64,000 nt of DNA, taken from Filifactor villosus (GTDB lineage Bacteria; Bacillota; Clostridia; Peptostreptococcales; Filifactoraceae). The position numbers and the translations under genes are program-made. The number at the start of each line of letters is the position of its first letter. The stretch's first letter is position 1. The DNA lies in assembly GCF_042652965.1 (NCBI RefSeq), contig NZ_JBHSHL010000051.1:1-64000 (forward strand), written 5' to 3'. Below, one piece after another: positions 42,160 through 52,011 of this stretch. The notes beneath the pieces were generated by a model. That model saw only the letters and a program-made list of their open reading frames with translations, was not told the DNA's origin and ran no database searches.

Positions 42160-45100
42160 GTGTCACAGTTGCAACTAAAGTCAATAGAATTGAAGGGCTT
42201 CAAGTCCTTCCAAAATAAAACGAGTATATTGTTTCCGGGCGACGGTCAGGTCAGTATCGTAGGCCCCAACGGAAGCGGAAAGAGCAACCTGCTCGATGCT
42301 TTTCGCTGGGTACTCGGTGAGCAAAGTGCCAAGAACCTTCGCGGGGAGAAGATGGAGGACATTATTTTTTCGGGGACCCAGTACAAGAAGCCGATGAACG
42401 TCTGTGAGGTCGAGATCATCTTCGATAACAGCGACAGGAGTCTGAACATCGAGTACGATGAGGTCAGTATCCGTCGCAAAGCCTATCGAAGCGGAGAGAG
42501 TACCTATTATCTCAACAATCGTTCCTGTAGGCTCAAGGATGTCAGGGAACTTCTGATGGATTCCGGAATAGGAAGGGAAGGCTACTCCATCATCAGCCAG
42601 GGCAAGGTCGATGAGATCGTAAACGGAAGCTCTTCCGAGCGTCGCAAGATCTTCGAAGAGGCCTGCGGGATTACCCGTTACCGTTACAAAAAAGATGAAA
42701 ATCAGAGGAAGCTCGAGAAGGTCAAGGAGAACCTTGAGAGGATCGAGGACATCTATACCGAAATAGAAAGGACCGTACTTCCCCTCGAAAAGGAGAAAAA
42801 GAAGGCAGAGCAGTATTTTGAGCTCAAGAAGGAGCTTAAGGTGTGCGAGCTCAACCTCATCTTGAAGGAAACCGGAGGGCTTCTCGAAAAACTGAACAAG
42901 GATGCACGCGAAGCTGAAGAAGCGGAGAAACTTCGCCTTGCCATCGAAGAAGAACAGGAGAAGAACTACGATGAACAGCAGGAGTATGCCGAGAGAATAC
43001 GTCAAAGGGAACACTTGATGCGTACCATCGAGCAGGAAATCAAAACTCTGTTTGAAAGGCAGATGGAAACAGATGCCAAGATCGTACGGGGCAGGGATGT
43101 CATACAGTCCATCCACGACCAGGAGGCGTATCGGATTAAGGAAGAAGAGCACTTAAAACAAGAGATCGACAGGCTGGAAGAAGAGAGGGTCCGTCAAAGT
43201 GACCTTCTTCTTAAAAAGAAGACCTTGCAAGAAGAAAGTGCTGCCGCCCTGCTACAGGCACAGAAGGAGCAGGCGAGCAGTGAACAGGCGAGCCTTGAGC
43301 TGAACGACCTCTTGGAAGATTGCAGGAGCAGATATGCAAGGATGAAGGAGGACTATACCTCCCTTCAAACCAAGTTATCGCTGTTGCTCGAACAAAAACA
43401 ACAGGAAGAAGAAAAAAACGCGGAGTCGGCCGGTCGCTGCGAAGAGCTTGGACAGCAGATCGGGGAGCTGAACTCCGCTTTGAACGGATACAAAGCCGAA
43501 AAAGCAAGGCTGGAGGAAGAAAAACGGCTGGCACAGCAGAAACATCTCAAACTTCTGGAAGGCTATCAGAGTCTTCTTTCAGAAGAAAAAGAGGTGGGGG
43601 AGAGCTGCCAACGGATCGAGATCGAACTTAAGACTCTCGAATCGAAACTGAAGATGATGTACGAGTTGGAGAACGACTTCGAGGGCCTGCCCAAGACCGT
43701 CAAGGATCTGATGAAGAACAGTCGGATAGCGGGACTTCGAAACGTAGTCGCCAACCTGATCGACATGGAGGAACGCTATGAGGTCGCGATCGAGGCGGCT
43801 CTGGGAGCTGCCATCAACAATGTGGTCGTAACCGACAGTCAGGCGGCCAAGGAGGCGATCGCCTATCTCAAACGCCACAAGCTCGGCAAGGTCACCATGC
43901 TTCCCTTGGCGAACATCAGGGGGAACAGACCGGTGCTCAAGGGGGAGATCTTTGCAGCTGAGGTCGTTCGCACACAGGAGGAATATAGGGTTGTAGCGGA
44001 TTATCTTCTGGGCCGTACCGTCCTTTGTGATACGATCGATGATGCCATTCGCATCTCGAAGAAGTACAACTATCTGTATCGCGTTGTTACCCTGGAGGGC
44101 GATATCTTCAATGCCGGGGGTTCCGTAACGGGAGGATACCGCGGTCAGAGAAACAACCTCCTGTCCAACAAACGCATTCGCAGGGAGCAGGAGGAACGAC
44201 GCAGACAGTGTGCAGAAGCTCTTAAGGAAAGACGGAAACAGAGAGAAGATCTCCTGCGTTCCAAGGAGGAGGCGGAAGCGGAACTTTCGCAGAGCGAGCA
44301 GGACAACACCTCGCTTCGAAGGAGTTTGGAAGAAACGGAAATGCTCATCCACAAGAAGAAACAGGAGATCAACTTCCTCAGATTGAGATTGGATGACCTT
44401 GAGAAGAGTCGCCGACTGGCAGAGGAGAAGAAGGAAGAGCTTGATCAAAGGCGGGAAGAGTATCTCTATGAGCAGGGCGAACTGGAACAACGGCTAGAAG
44501 AACTCGAAAGAGAGCTCGGAGAACTTGAGGGAAAACGTCGAGAAGATGATATCGAGCGTCAAGCACGTACCGGACACTTGGAGGAGTTGAGACTGACCCT
44601 CGTTTCCTTGGAGAAGGAGACCGAGGGCATCCAAAATGCTCTGAAGATACAGCAAGATACCGTTCGCGCGATGTACAGAAGATCGCAGGAGAGGCAGGGA
44701 CAGCAAGAGGCCGATGCGAAGAGGCTCGAAGAGCTTCAGGCGCAGATTTCGGAACTGACTCGGGACTTGGAAGAACTTCGATCGAAGAAGACGGAACAGG
44801 AGAAGTACCTCAATGCCCAAAAAGAACTGGTGGAGAAGGACAGACAAGAGAGCCTTCGTCTGGGGGCACGAAGGAAGGAACTTGATTCCGATAGGTTGGA
44901 GCAGATGCAGAAGACCTTTGAACTGGAGAAAAAACTCGGCAAGAACAGGCTGATCGTCGAACATTACAACACCAAACTTCAGGAGGAGTACTTTCTGACT
45001 CTCGAAGAGATCGAAGACTATAGGGACGAGAAGGCCAACACGAAGAAGACCCACATTCAGGAGCTCAGGAAGAAGATCGACTCCCTCGGCAACGTCAACC

Positions 45101-45705
45101 TCAATGCCATCGAGCAGTACAAAGAGGCCAAGGAGAGGTTCGACTTCTATCGGGAACAAAAGGATGACCTCGCGGAGGCGATGGTCACGACCGAAAAGAT
45201 CATCTCCGACCTCAAAAACACGATGGCCCTCGAGTTCAAGGAAGAGTTCCACAAGATCAACGAGTGTTTCAAGCATACCTTCCAAGCTCTGTTCGGCGAG
45301 GGAGGAAGCGCGGAGCTCCTGCTTGCCGACGAGGCGGACCTGCTCAATACGGAGATCGAGATCAAGGCACAGCCGCCGGGAAAAAGGCTCAAGAGCATAT
45401 CGGCGATGAGCGGAGGAGAGAAGGCATTGACCGCCATAGGTATCCTCTTTGCCATCCTTTCACGAAGGCCGACGCCGTTCTGCTACCTCGATGAGATCGA
45501 CGCCTCCCTCGATGAGATTAACGTGCAGAGGTTCAACTCCTTTTTGCAACATATGTCGCAGGACACGCAGTTTGTGACCATCACTCACCGGAGAGGAACA
45601 ATGAAGTCCTCCAAGTACATCTACGGAGTGACCATGGAGGAGAAGGGGATCTCGAAGGTTATCAGTATGGAGCTCGCAGAAGCGGGAAGGTTTATCGAAG
45701 AATAG
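42160..45705 (+). CDS. smc: Chromosome partition protein SMC
   Basis: The 1181-residue condensin ATPase has Walker A GPNGSGKS at 35-42. Long coiled coils flank a hinge near residues 510-660 (LPKTVKDLMKNSRIAGLRN through GGSVTGGYRG). The signature MSGGEKAL lies at ~1083 and Walker B CYLDEIDASLDE at ~1108. The length is typical. I keep GTG 42160, but TTG 42169, six bases after AGAGGTG, gives the more usual start and is a real alternative. Family B DNA ends about 30 bases upstream. FtsY follows after 580 bases of repeats; scpA and scpB are not here. Confidence 0.96.
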   Translation: MSQLQLKSIELKGFKSFQNKTSILFPGDGQVSIVGPNGSGKSNLLDAFRWVLGEQSAKNLRGEKMEDIIFSGTQYKKPMNVCEVEIIFDNSDRSLNIEYDEVSIRRKAYRSGESTYYLNNRSCRLKDVRELLMDSGIGREGYSIISQGKVDEIVNGSSSERRKIFEEACGITRYRYKKDENQRKLEKVKENLERIEDIYTEIERTVLPLEKEKKKAEQYFELKKELKVCELNLILKETGGLLEKLNKDAREAEEAEKLRLAIEEEQEKNYDEQQEYAERIRQREHLMRTIEQEIKTLFERQMETDAKIVRGRDVIQSIHDQEAYRIKEEEHLKQEIDRLEEERVRQSDLLLKKKTLQEESAAALLQAQKEQASSEQASLELNDLLEDCRSRYARMKEDYTSLQTKLSLLLEQKQQEEEKNAESAGRCEELGQQIGELNSALNGYKAEKARLEEEKRLAQQKHLKLLEGYQSLLSEEKEVGESCQRIEIELKTLESKLKMMYELENDFEGLPKTVKDLMKNSRIAGLRNVVANLIDMEERYEVAIEAALGAAINNVVVTDSQAAKEAIAYLKRHKLGKVTMLPLANIRGNRPVLKGEIFAAEVVRTQEEYRVVADYLLGRTVLCDTIDDAIRISKKYNYLYRVVTLEGDIFNAGGSVTGGYRGQRNNLLSNKRIRREQEERRRQCAEALKERRKQREDLLRSKEEAEAELSQSEQDNTSLRRSLEETEMLIHKKKQEINFLRLRLDDLEKSRRLAEEKKEELDQRREEYLYEQGELEQRLEELERELGELEGKRREDDIERQARTGHLEELRLTLVSLEKETEGIQNALKIQQDTVRAMYRRSQERQGQQEADAKRLEELQAQISELTRDLEELRSKKTEQEKYLNAQKELVEKDRQESLRLGARRKELDSDRLEQMQKTFELEKKLGKNRLIVEHYNTKLQEEYFLTLEEIEDYRDEKANTKKTHIQELRKKIDSLGNVNLNAIEQYKEAKERFDFYREQKDDLAEAMVTTEKIISDLKNTMALEFKEEFHKINECFKHTFQALFGEGGSAELLLADEADLLNTEIEIKAQPPGKRLKSISAMSGGEKALTAIGILFAILSRRPTPFCYLDEIDASLDEINVQRFNSFLQHMSQDTQFVTITHRRGTMKSSKYIYGVTMEEKGISKVISMELAEAGRFIEE

Positions 45706-45755
45706 AGAGAATCTTTTTGTTACATTCGATCCTATGAGACTTTGTGTCTTGTTTT

Positions 45756-45899
45756 AGGGCAATACCGCACAATTCGAAAAATTAGCATACAATCAATTTC
45801 GTAGGAAGGATGAGACTTCTGAGAATGTTGATAGGACAAATGTTCGCACTTTATAAATGCGAAGAAAGGTTGGACGTTTGCCTTTGTGTGTGGTTTCCT
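45756..45899. repeat. Family B element, well preserved, flanked by TA
   Basis: AGGGCAATACCGCACAATTC starts it and TTGTGTGTGGTTTCCT ends it. It is 144 bp, with TA at 45754-45755 and 45900-45901. The gap 45706-46285 holds this and a family C copy only. Confidence 0.85.
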
Positions 45900-45985
45900 T
45901 AATTTATCTAAGGAGGAGAGCACCTTTTTGTAAGACGTAGACCTCGTTTATATAAGACGAGCAGGACCTGTTTGGATCGCTATAC

Positions 45986-46105
45986 GAATACTATTCTCCG
46001 TTTGAAATGCCGGGCATATAGAATATACAATTGCTGAAAACAATTTGGATGATCCTATGCTTTCAAAGCATTCAAACCTGTCAATTTTAAATAGATAATA
46101 GTATA
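45986..46105. repeat. Family C element
   Basis: GAATACTATTCTCCGTTTGA to AATAGATAATAGTATAA, 120 bp, is the reverse complement of the 33737 copy. Terminal ATACTATT/AATAGTAT repeats are shared with family A. Confidence 0.75.
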
Positions 46106-46285
46106 AAATCGTATTCTACGACCGAGTATTTTACACTTTTCGTCGTTTTATCGCAGAGGAGTATGGACGCCGTTTTTCTATCGAAGTGAGGGATGGTCCG
46201 TCATTACAAACATATATGAGGGGAAGGCCCTGATATCAAAAGTTCGAATGGAGAACAGCATAAATAAAAAAATAGGAGAACAGTT

Positions 46286-47638
46286 ATGTTTAAAAAATGG
46301 TTTGGATTTGGAAAAAACAAGGATAAAGAAAAAGAGAAACAGCAGTTGGAACAAACTGCCACCGCTGAGATGGAGAGCGACTTTGAAGATCTGAAAAAAG
46401 AGTATGAAGAGAAGATGGAAGAAAAGGTCGAAAACCATATCAAGGACAGGAACCAAAACGAGGAAGTTTATGTGGAATACGGTGCTCAAGACGAGGAAGA
46501 GATCCCGGGCAGCGAGCATCCGTTGGAAGATGAGTACCTGACATCGGTGCAGGAAGAGGCGACAATCGAAAACGAAGTGAAGGAGAACCCGGAAGAACAA
46601 GGGGTACAAGCAGCTGTAGACAACCGGGAAGTCGAAACGGAACTTTTGAACTCCGAGGAGGAGATTGCTCGGGAGGAACCGGTTCAGGAAGATCTTCCTT
46701 CCGAAGAAGAGCCGAAAAAAGAAGGCTGGGGCTTTTTTGCAAGGCTCAAGCAGGGACTTACCAAGACGACGCAGAACATTACGGGCAAGATCGACATTAT
46801 GCTCGGCAATTATACCAAGATCGACGATGATATGCTCGAAGAACTCGAGGAGATTCTCATCACCTCCGATGTGGGCTTTCAGACAACGGTCGAGATTGTT
46901 GAAAAACTGAGAGAGAACCTCAAGAAAAAGCGGATCGACGATGTGACAAGGGTCAAGCCGGAGTTGAAACTTGTGGTGGAAGAGATGCTCAAAGAGCATC
47001 AGGAGGGTCTGAACATCGACAAGTCGCCCGGTATCCTCATCGTCGTCGGCGTCAACGGGGTGGGTAAGACCACATCGATCGGAAAACTTGCGCATCAGAT
47101 CAAGTCGCAGGGCAAGACCGTGCTTTTGGCGGCAGCGGACACCTTCCGTGCAGCGGCGGCGGATCAGCTCACCATCTGGGCGGAGAGGGCCGAGGTCGAC
47201 ATCATCAAACATCAGGAGGGAGCGGATCCTTCCGCAGTTATCTTTGACGGGATCCATTCCGCCAAGAAGAAAAAGGTCGATGTTCTGATCTGTGATACCG
47301 CAGGGCGTCTTCACAACCGCAAAAACCTTATGCAGGAGTTGGAGAAGATCTTCCGCGTCATCGACAGAGAGTATCCCGAAGCACACAAGGAAGTCCTGCT
47401 CGTCATCGATGCAACGACCGGACAAAACGCGATGAATCAGGCAAAGGTGTTTAAGGAAGCTGCTCCTCTGACGGGGATCATCCTTACCAAGCTCGACGGG
47501 ACGGCAAAGGGCGGGGTCGTGCTCGCCATCAGTCAGGAACTTCAGATCCCCGTTAAATTCATCGGAGTCGGAGAACAGATCAATGATCTTCAGGCCTTCG
47601 ATGCGGCATCCTTCGCCGAAGCCATGCTCGGAGAGTAG
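46286..47638 (+). CDS. ftsY: Signal recognition particle receptor FtsY
   Basis: The 450-residue GTPase docks SRP-ribosome complexes at the membrane. An acidic N-terminal A-domain (~1-150, rich in E) begins with the membrane-binding MFKKWFGFGKNKDKEKEK. The N domain follows (GFFARLKQGLTKTTQNI). The G domain has GVNGVGKTT at 255-263, DTAGR, and TKLDGTAKGG. ATG 46286 is behind ATAGGAGAA. It forms the receptor for the Ffh encoded at 50.6 kb. Confidence 0.96.
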   Translation: MFKKWFGFGKNKDKEKEKQQLEQTATAEMESDFEDLKKEYEEKMEEKVENHIKDRNQNEEVYVEYGAQDEEEIPGSEHPLEDEYLTSVQEEATIENEVKENPEEQGVQAAVDNREVETELLNSEEEIAREEPVQEDLPSEEEPKKEGWGFFARLKQGLTKTTQNITGKIDIMLGNYTKIDDDMLEELEEILITSDVGFQTTVEIVEKLRENLKKKRIDDVTRVKPELKLVVEEMLKEHQEGLNIDKSPGILIVVGVNGVGKTTSIGKLAHQIKSQGKTVLLAAADTFRAAAADQLTIWAERAEVDIIKHQEGADPSAVIFDGIHSAKKKKVDVLICDTAGRLHNRKNLMQELEKIFRVIDREYPEAHKEVLLVIDATTGQNAMNQAKVFKEAAPLTGIILTKLDGTAKGGVVLAISQELQIPVKFIGVGEQINDLQAFDAASFAEAMLGE

Positions 47639-47659
47639 AGCAAAGGAGGCTGAGGTCTT

Positions 47660-48091
47660 ATGGAATTGAGAAGAATCACCGAAGATAATTATGAGGCCTG
47701 CCTTGAACTGAAGGCAACGGTGGAAAACCAAGACTTCGTAGATCCCGTCGTCTACTCCCTTGCGGAAGCCTTTGTGTTCTACGACGACAGTGAAGTGTTT
47801 GCAATCTATCAGGAAGAGGAACTCGTCGGCTTTGTGTCGATGTATACGGGCGAAGGAAGACCTCAGATCATCAACTTTCTCATCGATGACTCCTTTCAAA
47901 ACAGGGGCTATGGTACGACTGCGGCCAAACTTTGTATCGACTACCTGCGGGAGAACTATAATGCAAATATCATTTCGGCTCCCGTACAAGTCGAACATAA
48001 CGCGGCTCAAAACTTTTGGAAGAAGCTGGGCTTTTCCCTCTCCGACACGGTGGAAAACGGCTATATCTTTATGAGACTGAAACTCTCGTGA
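47660..48091 (+). CDS. GNAT family acetyltransferase
   Basis: The 143-residue product has the GNAT elements in order: MELRRITEDNYEACLELK, VGFVSMYTGEGRPQIINFLIDDSFQNRGYGTTAAKL (acetyl-CoA loop QNRGYG) and AQNFWKKLGF. ATG 47660 follows AAAGGAGG, 21 bases after ftsY. It resembles polyamine or antibiotic-type acetyltransferases (the VENQDFV opening is like the SpeG/PaiA type), but the substrate is not certain. Confidence 0.85.
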   Translation: MELRRITEDNYEACLELKATVENQDFVDPVVYSLAEAFVFYDDSEVFAIYQEEELVGFVSMYTGEGRPQIINFLIDDSFQNRGYGTTAAKLCIDYLRENYNANIISAPVQVEHNAAQNFWKKLGFSLSDTVENGYIFMRLKLS

Positions 48092-48177
48092 TTCGTGGAT
48101 ATGGGGAAACACTGTGCAAAGAGATATTCTGCTGCCGTTTGATACGGTACGAAGATCCTGTGAAATCAAGACCTTTA

Positions 48178-48234
48178 AGAATTTTTGTGGTCGAAAAAAT
48201 AGGTATATCCATACTTCTATTGGAGAATAGTATA
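48178..48234. repeat. Partial family A element
   Basis: TTTTTGTGGTCGAAAAAATA then ATCCATACTTCTATTGGAGA and AATAGTATAA match the right half of an inverted A element. The left half is not recognisable. Confidence 0.6.
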
Positions 48235-48243
48235 AATTGCAGT

Positions 48244-48281
48244 AAAAAATGAACGGAAGAGAGATAACCGTTCATTTTTTT
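48244..48281. terminator. Bidirectional intrinsic terminator
   Basis: AAAAAATGAACGG pairs perfectly with CCGTTCATTTTTT around an 11-base loop. A- and T-runs on both sides serve the convergent GNAT and M29 genes. Confidence 0.9.
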
Positions 48282-48369
48282 ATCTGTTTAATCAAAGTAA
48301 CTCCTATATGTGTGAGCCTGATCGAGGTTATGGGAATCTATATCCGATGCTTCTTCCACAAAGCAGGTT

Positions 48370-49608
48370 CTAAAATGCCCAGTTTCCATCCTTGAAGATG
48401 GGAGTACGGGTCCCGTCTTCTTCGATGCCGATAATGGAGAGGTCCTTTGCACCGACCATAAAGTCCTCGTGGACGAGGGAATCGTTGATTCCTCTTTGGA
48501 GGAGTTCTTCTTCGTTCAGCTCGGTCGCACCTTCCACGCAGGTCGGGTAGGCCTTGCCGAAGGCAAAGTGACAGGAGGCATTCTCATCAAAGAGGGTGTT
48601 ATAAAAGAGGATGTTGGAATTTGAGATCGGAGAGCCGTAGGGGACGAGGGCAACTTCTCCCAGGTACTTCGCATTTTCATCCATCTCGAGAAGGTTTTTC
48701 AGGTATTCTTCTCCTACTTCCGCCCGATAGTCGACAACGGCGCCGTCCTTGAAGGTAAGGCGGAAGTTGTCGATCAGGTTTCCTCCGTAATTCAAAGGCT
48801 TGGTAGCGACCAAGGTTCCGTTGGTACCTCCTCTTAAGGGTGCACTGAACACTTCCTCGGTCGGCATATTGGGTACGAACTTCGTTCCCTTTGAGTTTTT
48901 GGAAGCGGCGCTCATCCAAATATGATTTTTGGGTAATTCCACCTTCAAATCGGTGCCGTTGGAGGACTTGTATTCAAGAAAGCGAAACTGTTTCCTGTTC
49001 AGGAAGTCGCTCTTTTCCTCGAGAAGGGACAGGTGCTTCTTCCATGCGTCGATAGGATCTTCGAGGTTCATCCTCGTAGCATCGAAGATGGCATTCCAGA
49101 GCAGTTCGACGGAGCGTTCCTGTGTTTCGTCGGGAAAGATTTTTTTCGCCCATGCCTTGGACGGTACGGAGACCACACACCAGGTCACGATATCGTTCAT
49201 CGTGTACTTTTGTGTATGTTTCAATGCAGTGGACTTCGCCTTGGTGGAAGCGGCAATCTTCTTGGGATCAATCGCAGACAGGAGTTCGGGGTCCGACGCA
49301 TCGACAAAGATACGGGCATAGCCGCTCTCTCCGAGGAATTCCGCTTTTTTGACCATCCAGTCAGGGAACTCCTCCAAGGTCTCGATGGACTCGTGCTCCA
49401 ACTTCATCTTGGTCAGCTCTTCATCGATGTAGTCCACGATGACGGTCTTTGCTCCTCGTTTGTAAGCAAGCTCGGTCAACATTCTTCCGAATTCCCTTGC
49501 CTCGATGGGGCAGAAGATGATCACCGGCTCATCTTTTTGCACATTGGCTCCCACCTCGACGATCAGTCTTGCATAATCCTTTAATTTCTTTTCAAAGTTT
49601 TCGTTCAT
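48370..49608 (-). CDS. Aminopeptidase, M29 family
   Basis: The 412-residue metallo-aminopeptidase is of the AmpS/PepS/T type. Landmarks are an N-terminal DYARLIVEVGANVQKDEPVIIFCPIEA, a NMPTEEVFSAPLRGGTNG segment with a metal-binding E, and a C-terminal CHFAFGKAYPTC with a metal-binding H. The start is the ATG whose complement is at 49606-49608, nine bases after AAGGAGG; an upstream in-frame ATG includes that site and is rejected. It is monocistronic with a shared terminator. Confidence 0.9.
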   Translation of the reverse strand: MNENFEKKLKDYARLIVEVGANVQKDEPVIIFCPIEAREFGRMLTELAYKRGAKTVIVDYIDEELTKMKLEHESIETLEEFPDWMVKKAEFLGESGYARIFVDASDPELLSAIDPKKIAASTKAKSTALKHTQKYTMNDIVTWCVVSVPSKAWAKKIFPDETQERSVELLWNAIFDATRMNLEDPIDAWKKHLSLLEEKSDFLNRKQFRFLEYKSSNGTDLKVELPKNHIWMSAASKNSKGTKFVPNMPTEEVFSAPLRGGTNGTLVATKPLNYGGNLIDNFRLTFKDGAVVDYRAEVGEEYLKNLLEMDENAKYLGEVALVPYGSPISNSNILFYNTLFDENASCHFAFGKAYPTCVEGATELNEEELLQRGINDSLVHEDFMVGAKDLSIIGIEEDGTRTPIFKDGNWAF

Positions 49609-49687
49609 TCTATTTCCTCCTTGTATCATTAAGTGCTTCTATCTTCCGTTAAAACAGCTATCAGCCTTCTCGAAAAATATGACGGTC

Positions 49688-49930
49688 AATACTATTTTCC
49701 GGTTGAAGTGTGATTATAGCTGGATCTACAGACAAAAATGTTTGTTCCTTCACCTATGGGATAAAGGAAACATCGCAAAAAGGCAAACTTTCGATTTTAT
49801 AAAGTGCAAAAGTTTGTCATAGCAATATTTTCAAGGTTTTCATCCTTCGTACAAAATTGATTTTAGGCTGATTTTTCAAATTATGCGGTATAGACTAAAG
49901 TTGATATCGATGTGATATCAAAGGCTCGGA
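49688..49930. repeat. Family A element interrupted by an inverted family B element
   Basis: An A-type start (AATACTATTTTCCGGTTGAA) breaks near 49762, where a B element runs inverted from AAGGAAACATCGC to ATGCGGTATAGACTA (about 49764-49896). Weak A-like sequence (TTGATATCGATG) follows. No gene lies in 49609-50160. Confidence 0.6.
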
Positions 49931-50169
49931 TGAATATCGGCATAAAACCCTCTTACACAAGAGAACAGTATGGTGTCTGCTGAACCCTTCTTTGTATGTG
50001 CACTCTTTACTTTCTTGGGCATATTGGGACTGTTACCTTTTTATTCTACCATAGAATAAAGGGACTATCATTATATTTTTTGGTGCGTGTTCTTGCAACT
50101 GCTTTCCTATCCGTAGTTCTGAATTGCAACTTCTTTTGTTCGTCCTACAAAACTATCAAGTAAAAATAC

Positions 50170-50198
50170 TTGACAGGCTATTTTTTTTCGTGTATGAT
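50170..50198 (+). promoter_or_regulatory. Promoter of ylxM-ffh
   Basis: TTGACA (50170-50175), a 17-base spacer and TATGAT (50193-50198) form a near-consensus promoter about 36 bases before the ylxM ATG. Confidence 0.85.
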
Positions 50199-50233
50199 AA
50201 GTCGGTAACATAGGAAATGTGGAGGAGAAGGGT

Positions 50234-50587
50234 ATGGAGATTGAAACCTTTGTCGAGATAGATCGTCTCTATACGGTGTATCAGTCGCTTTTGACCGAAA
50301 AACAAAGGCAGGTCATGGAGTACTATTATCAGGAGGACTATTCTCTGACGGAGATCAGCGACCTGATGAAGATATCCAGACAGGCGGTACACGACAATAT
50401 CAAGAGGACGCAGGCTCAGCTTTATGACTATGAAGCGAGACTCCACCTTTTGAAAAAGTTGGAACATACCCAAGAACTCCAAAGTCTTTTGGAAGAAGTT
50501 ACAAATCAGTTGGAAAAACAGGACCCACGGGAATTGAAGTCCTTGGTGGAAAAGATGAAACAAGAGTGCGAGGGGTTATCGGAATGA
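50234..50587 (+). CDS. ylxM: YlxM, SRP-associated helix-turn-helix protein
   Basis: The 117-residue protein of the YlxM/p13 family resembles sigma-70 region 4. Its helix-turn-helix has LLTEKQRQVMEYYYQEDYSLTEISDLMKISRQAVHDNIKRT. It is conserved upstream of ffh and interacts with SRP in Streptococcus. ATG 50234 follows GGAGGAGAAGG; the GTG at 50219 contains that site and is rejected. It overlaps ffh by four bases (ATGA). Confidence 0.92.
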   Translation: MEIETFVEIDRLYTVYQSLLTEKQRQVMEYYYQEDYSLTEISDLMKISRQAVHDNIKRTQAQLYDYEARLHLLKKLEHTQELQSLLEEVTNQLEKQDPRELKSLVEKMKQECEGLSE

Positions 50588-51948
50588 TATTTGAAGGTTT
50601 GGCGGATAAACTTCAAAATACGCTTAAGGGACTGAAGGGGAAAGGAAAACTTACGGAGCAGGACATCGATAAGGCGATGCGCGAAGTAAAGCTGGCCTTG
50701 CTTGAGGCGGATGTAAACTTCAAGGTCGTCAAGAACTTTGTCAAAACCGTAAAAGAACGTTCTCTCGGCACGGAAGTTATGGAGAGTCTTACACCCGGAC
50801 AGCAGGTGATCAAGATCGTCAACGACGAGATGACCAACCTGATGGGTTCGGTGCAGAGCAGGATCACTTTTGCCTCGAAACCGCCCACCATCGTTATGAT
50901 GACGGGCTTGCAGGGAGCAGGTAAGACGACCACCGTCGCCAAGATCGGAAAGATGTTCAAAAACCAGGGCAAGGTCCCGATGGCGATCGCCTGTGACGTT
51001 TATCGACCTGCGGCGATCAAACAGTTGCAGGTGGTAGGAGAGCAGGCAGGTATCGCCGTTTATACGGAAGAAGGCAATAAAGATCCCGTATCCATAGCAA
51101 AAAACGGAGTCGAGCGGGCAAAGACCCTCGGACACGATCTGGTGCTGATCGATACGGCGGGACGTTTGCACATAGATGAGGCTCTGATGGACGAGCTCAA
51201 GCAGATCAAAGCACAGGTCAGGCCGACCGAGATCCTTCTTGTCGTAGACTCTATGACGGGACAGGATGCGGTCAACGTATCTCAGAGTTTCGATGAGGCG
51301 CTCGGGATCGATGGGATCGTGCTCACAAAGCTGGATGGAGACACCCGTGGAGGGGCGGCTCTTTCCATAAAGGCGGTAACGGGCAAGCCGATCAAGTTTT
51401 CGGCAATCGGAGAGAAACTCGACGATATTGAGCCGTTTTATCCCGACAGGATGGCATCCCGTATCCTCGGAATGGGGGATATGCTGAGCCTGATCGAAAA
51501 GGCACAGGCGAGTTTTGACGACAAGGAAGCGAAGAAACTCGAAGAAAAACTCAAGAAGTCCGAGCTGGACTTTGACGACTTCCTCGCGCAGATGCAGCAG
51601 ATCAAGAAGATGGGCCCCTTGAAGAACATCCTGGAGATGATACCGGGGATGCCTAAGAACCTCGGTGATGCCGAGATCGATGACAAGGCCCTTGTCAGAA
51701 TAGAGGCCATCATCCAATCGATGACCAAGAAAGAGAGAAGCAATCCCGACATCATCAATGCGAGCAGAAGAAAGAGGATCGCAAACGGTTCGGGAACGAG
51801 TATTCAGGAAGTCAACAAGCTGCTCAAACAGTTCAACGAGATGAAGAAGATGATGAAGAAGCTGGGCCCGATGGCAAAGAACATGAAGGGCAAAAAAGGG
51901 ATGAAGGGCTTCCCCGGACTTCCCAAGGGAATAAACTTCCCGTTTTAG
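50584..51948 (+). CDS. ffh: Signal recognition particle protein Ffh (SRP54)
   Basis: The 454-residue GTPase binds SRP RNA and signal sequences. The NG domain has GLQGAGKTT, DTAGR and TKLDGDTRGG. The methionine-rich M domain (~300-454) has KKMGPLKNILEMIPGM, RRKRIANGSG and a final MKKMMKKLGPMAKNMKGKKGMKGF. The start at ATG 50584 is coupled to ylxM. The 4.5S-type SRP RNA is not in the window. Confidence 0.97.
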   Translation: MIFEGLADKLQNTLKGLKGKGKLTEQDIDKAMREVKLALLEADVNFKVVKNFVKTVKERSLGTEVMESLTPGQQVIKIVNDEMTNLMGSVQSRITFASKPPTIVMMTGLQGAGKTTTVAKIGKMFKNQGKVPMAIACDVYRPAAIKQLQVVGEQAGIAVYTEEGNKDPVSIAKNGVERAKTLGHDLVLIDTAGRLHIDEALMDELKQIKAQVRPTEILLVVDSMTGQDAVNVSQSFDEALGIDGIVLTKLDGDTRGGAALSIKAVTGKPIKFSAIGEKLDDIEPFYPDRMASRILGMGDMLSLIEKAQASFDDKEAKKLEEKLKKSELDFDDFLAQMQQIKKMGPLKNILEMIPGMPKNLGDAEIDDKALVRIEAIIQSMTKKERSNPDIINASRRKRIANGSGTSIQEVNKLLKQFNEMKKMMKKLGPMAKNMKGKKGMKGFPGLPKGINFPF

Positions 51949-52011
51949 CAGGGTGTAATGATCCGAGAAGATCATTCACATAGATCATTGTAATTTCAGG
52001 AGGTGACAAAT

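Noticed and set aside
46178..48169. 663-codon minus-strand frame opposite ftsY and the GNAT gene
   Set aside because: It mirrors the codon usage of the real genes on the other strand and has no family features.
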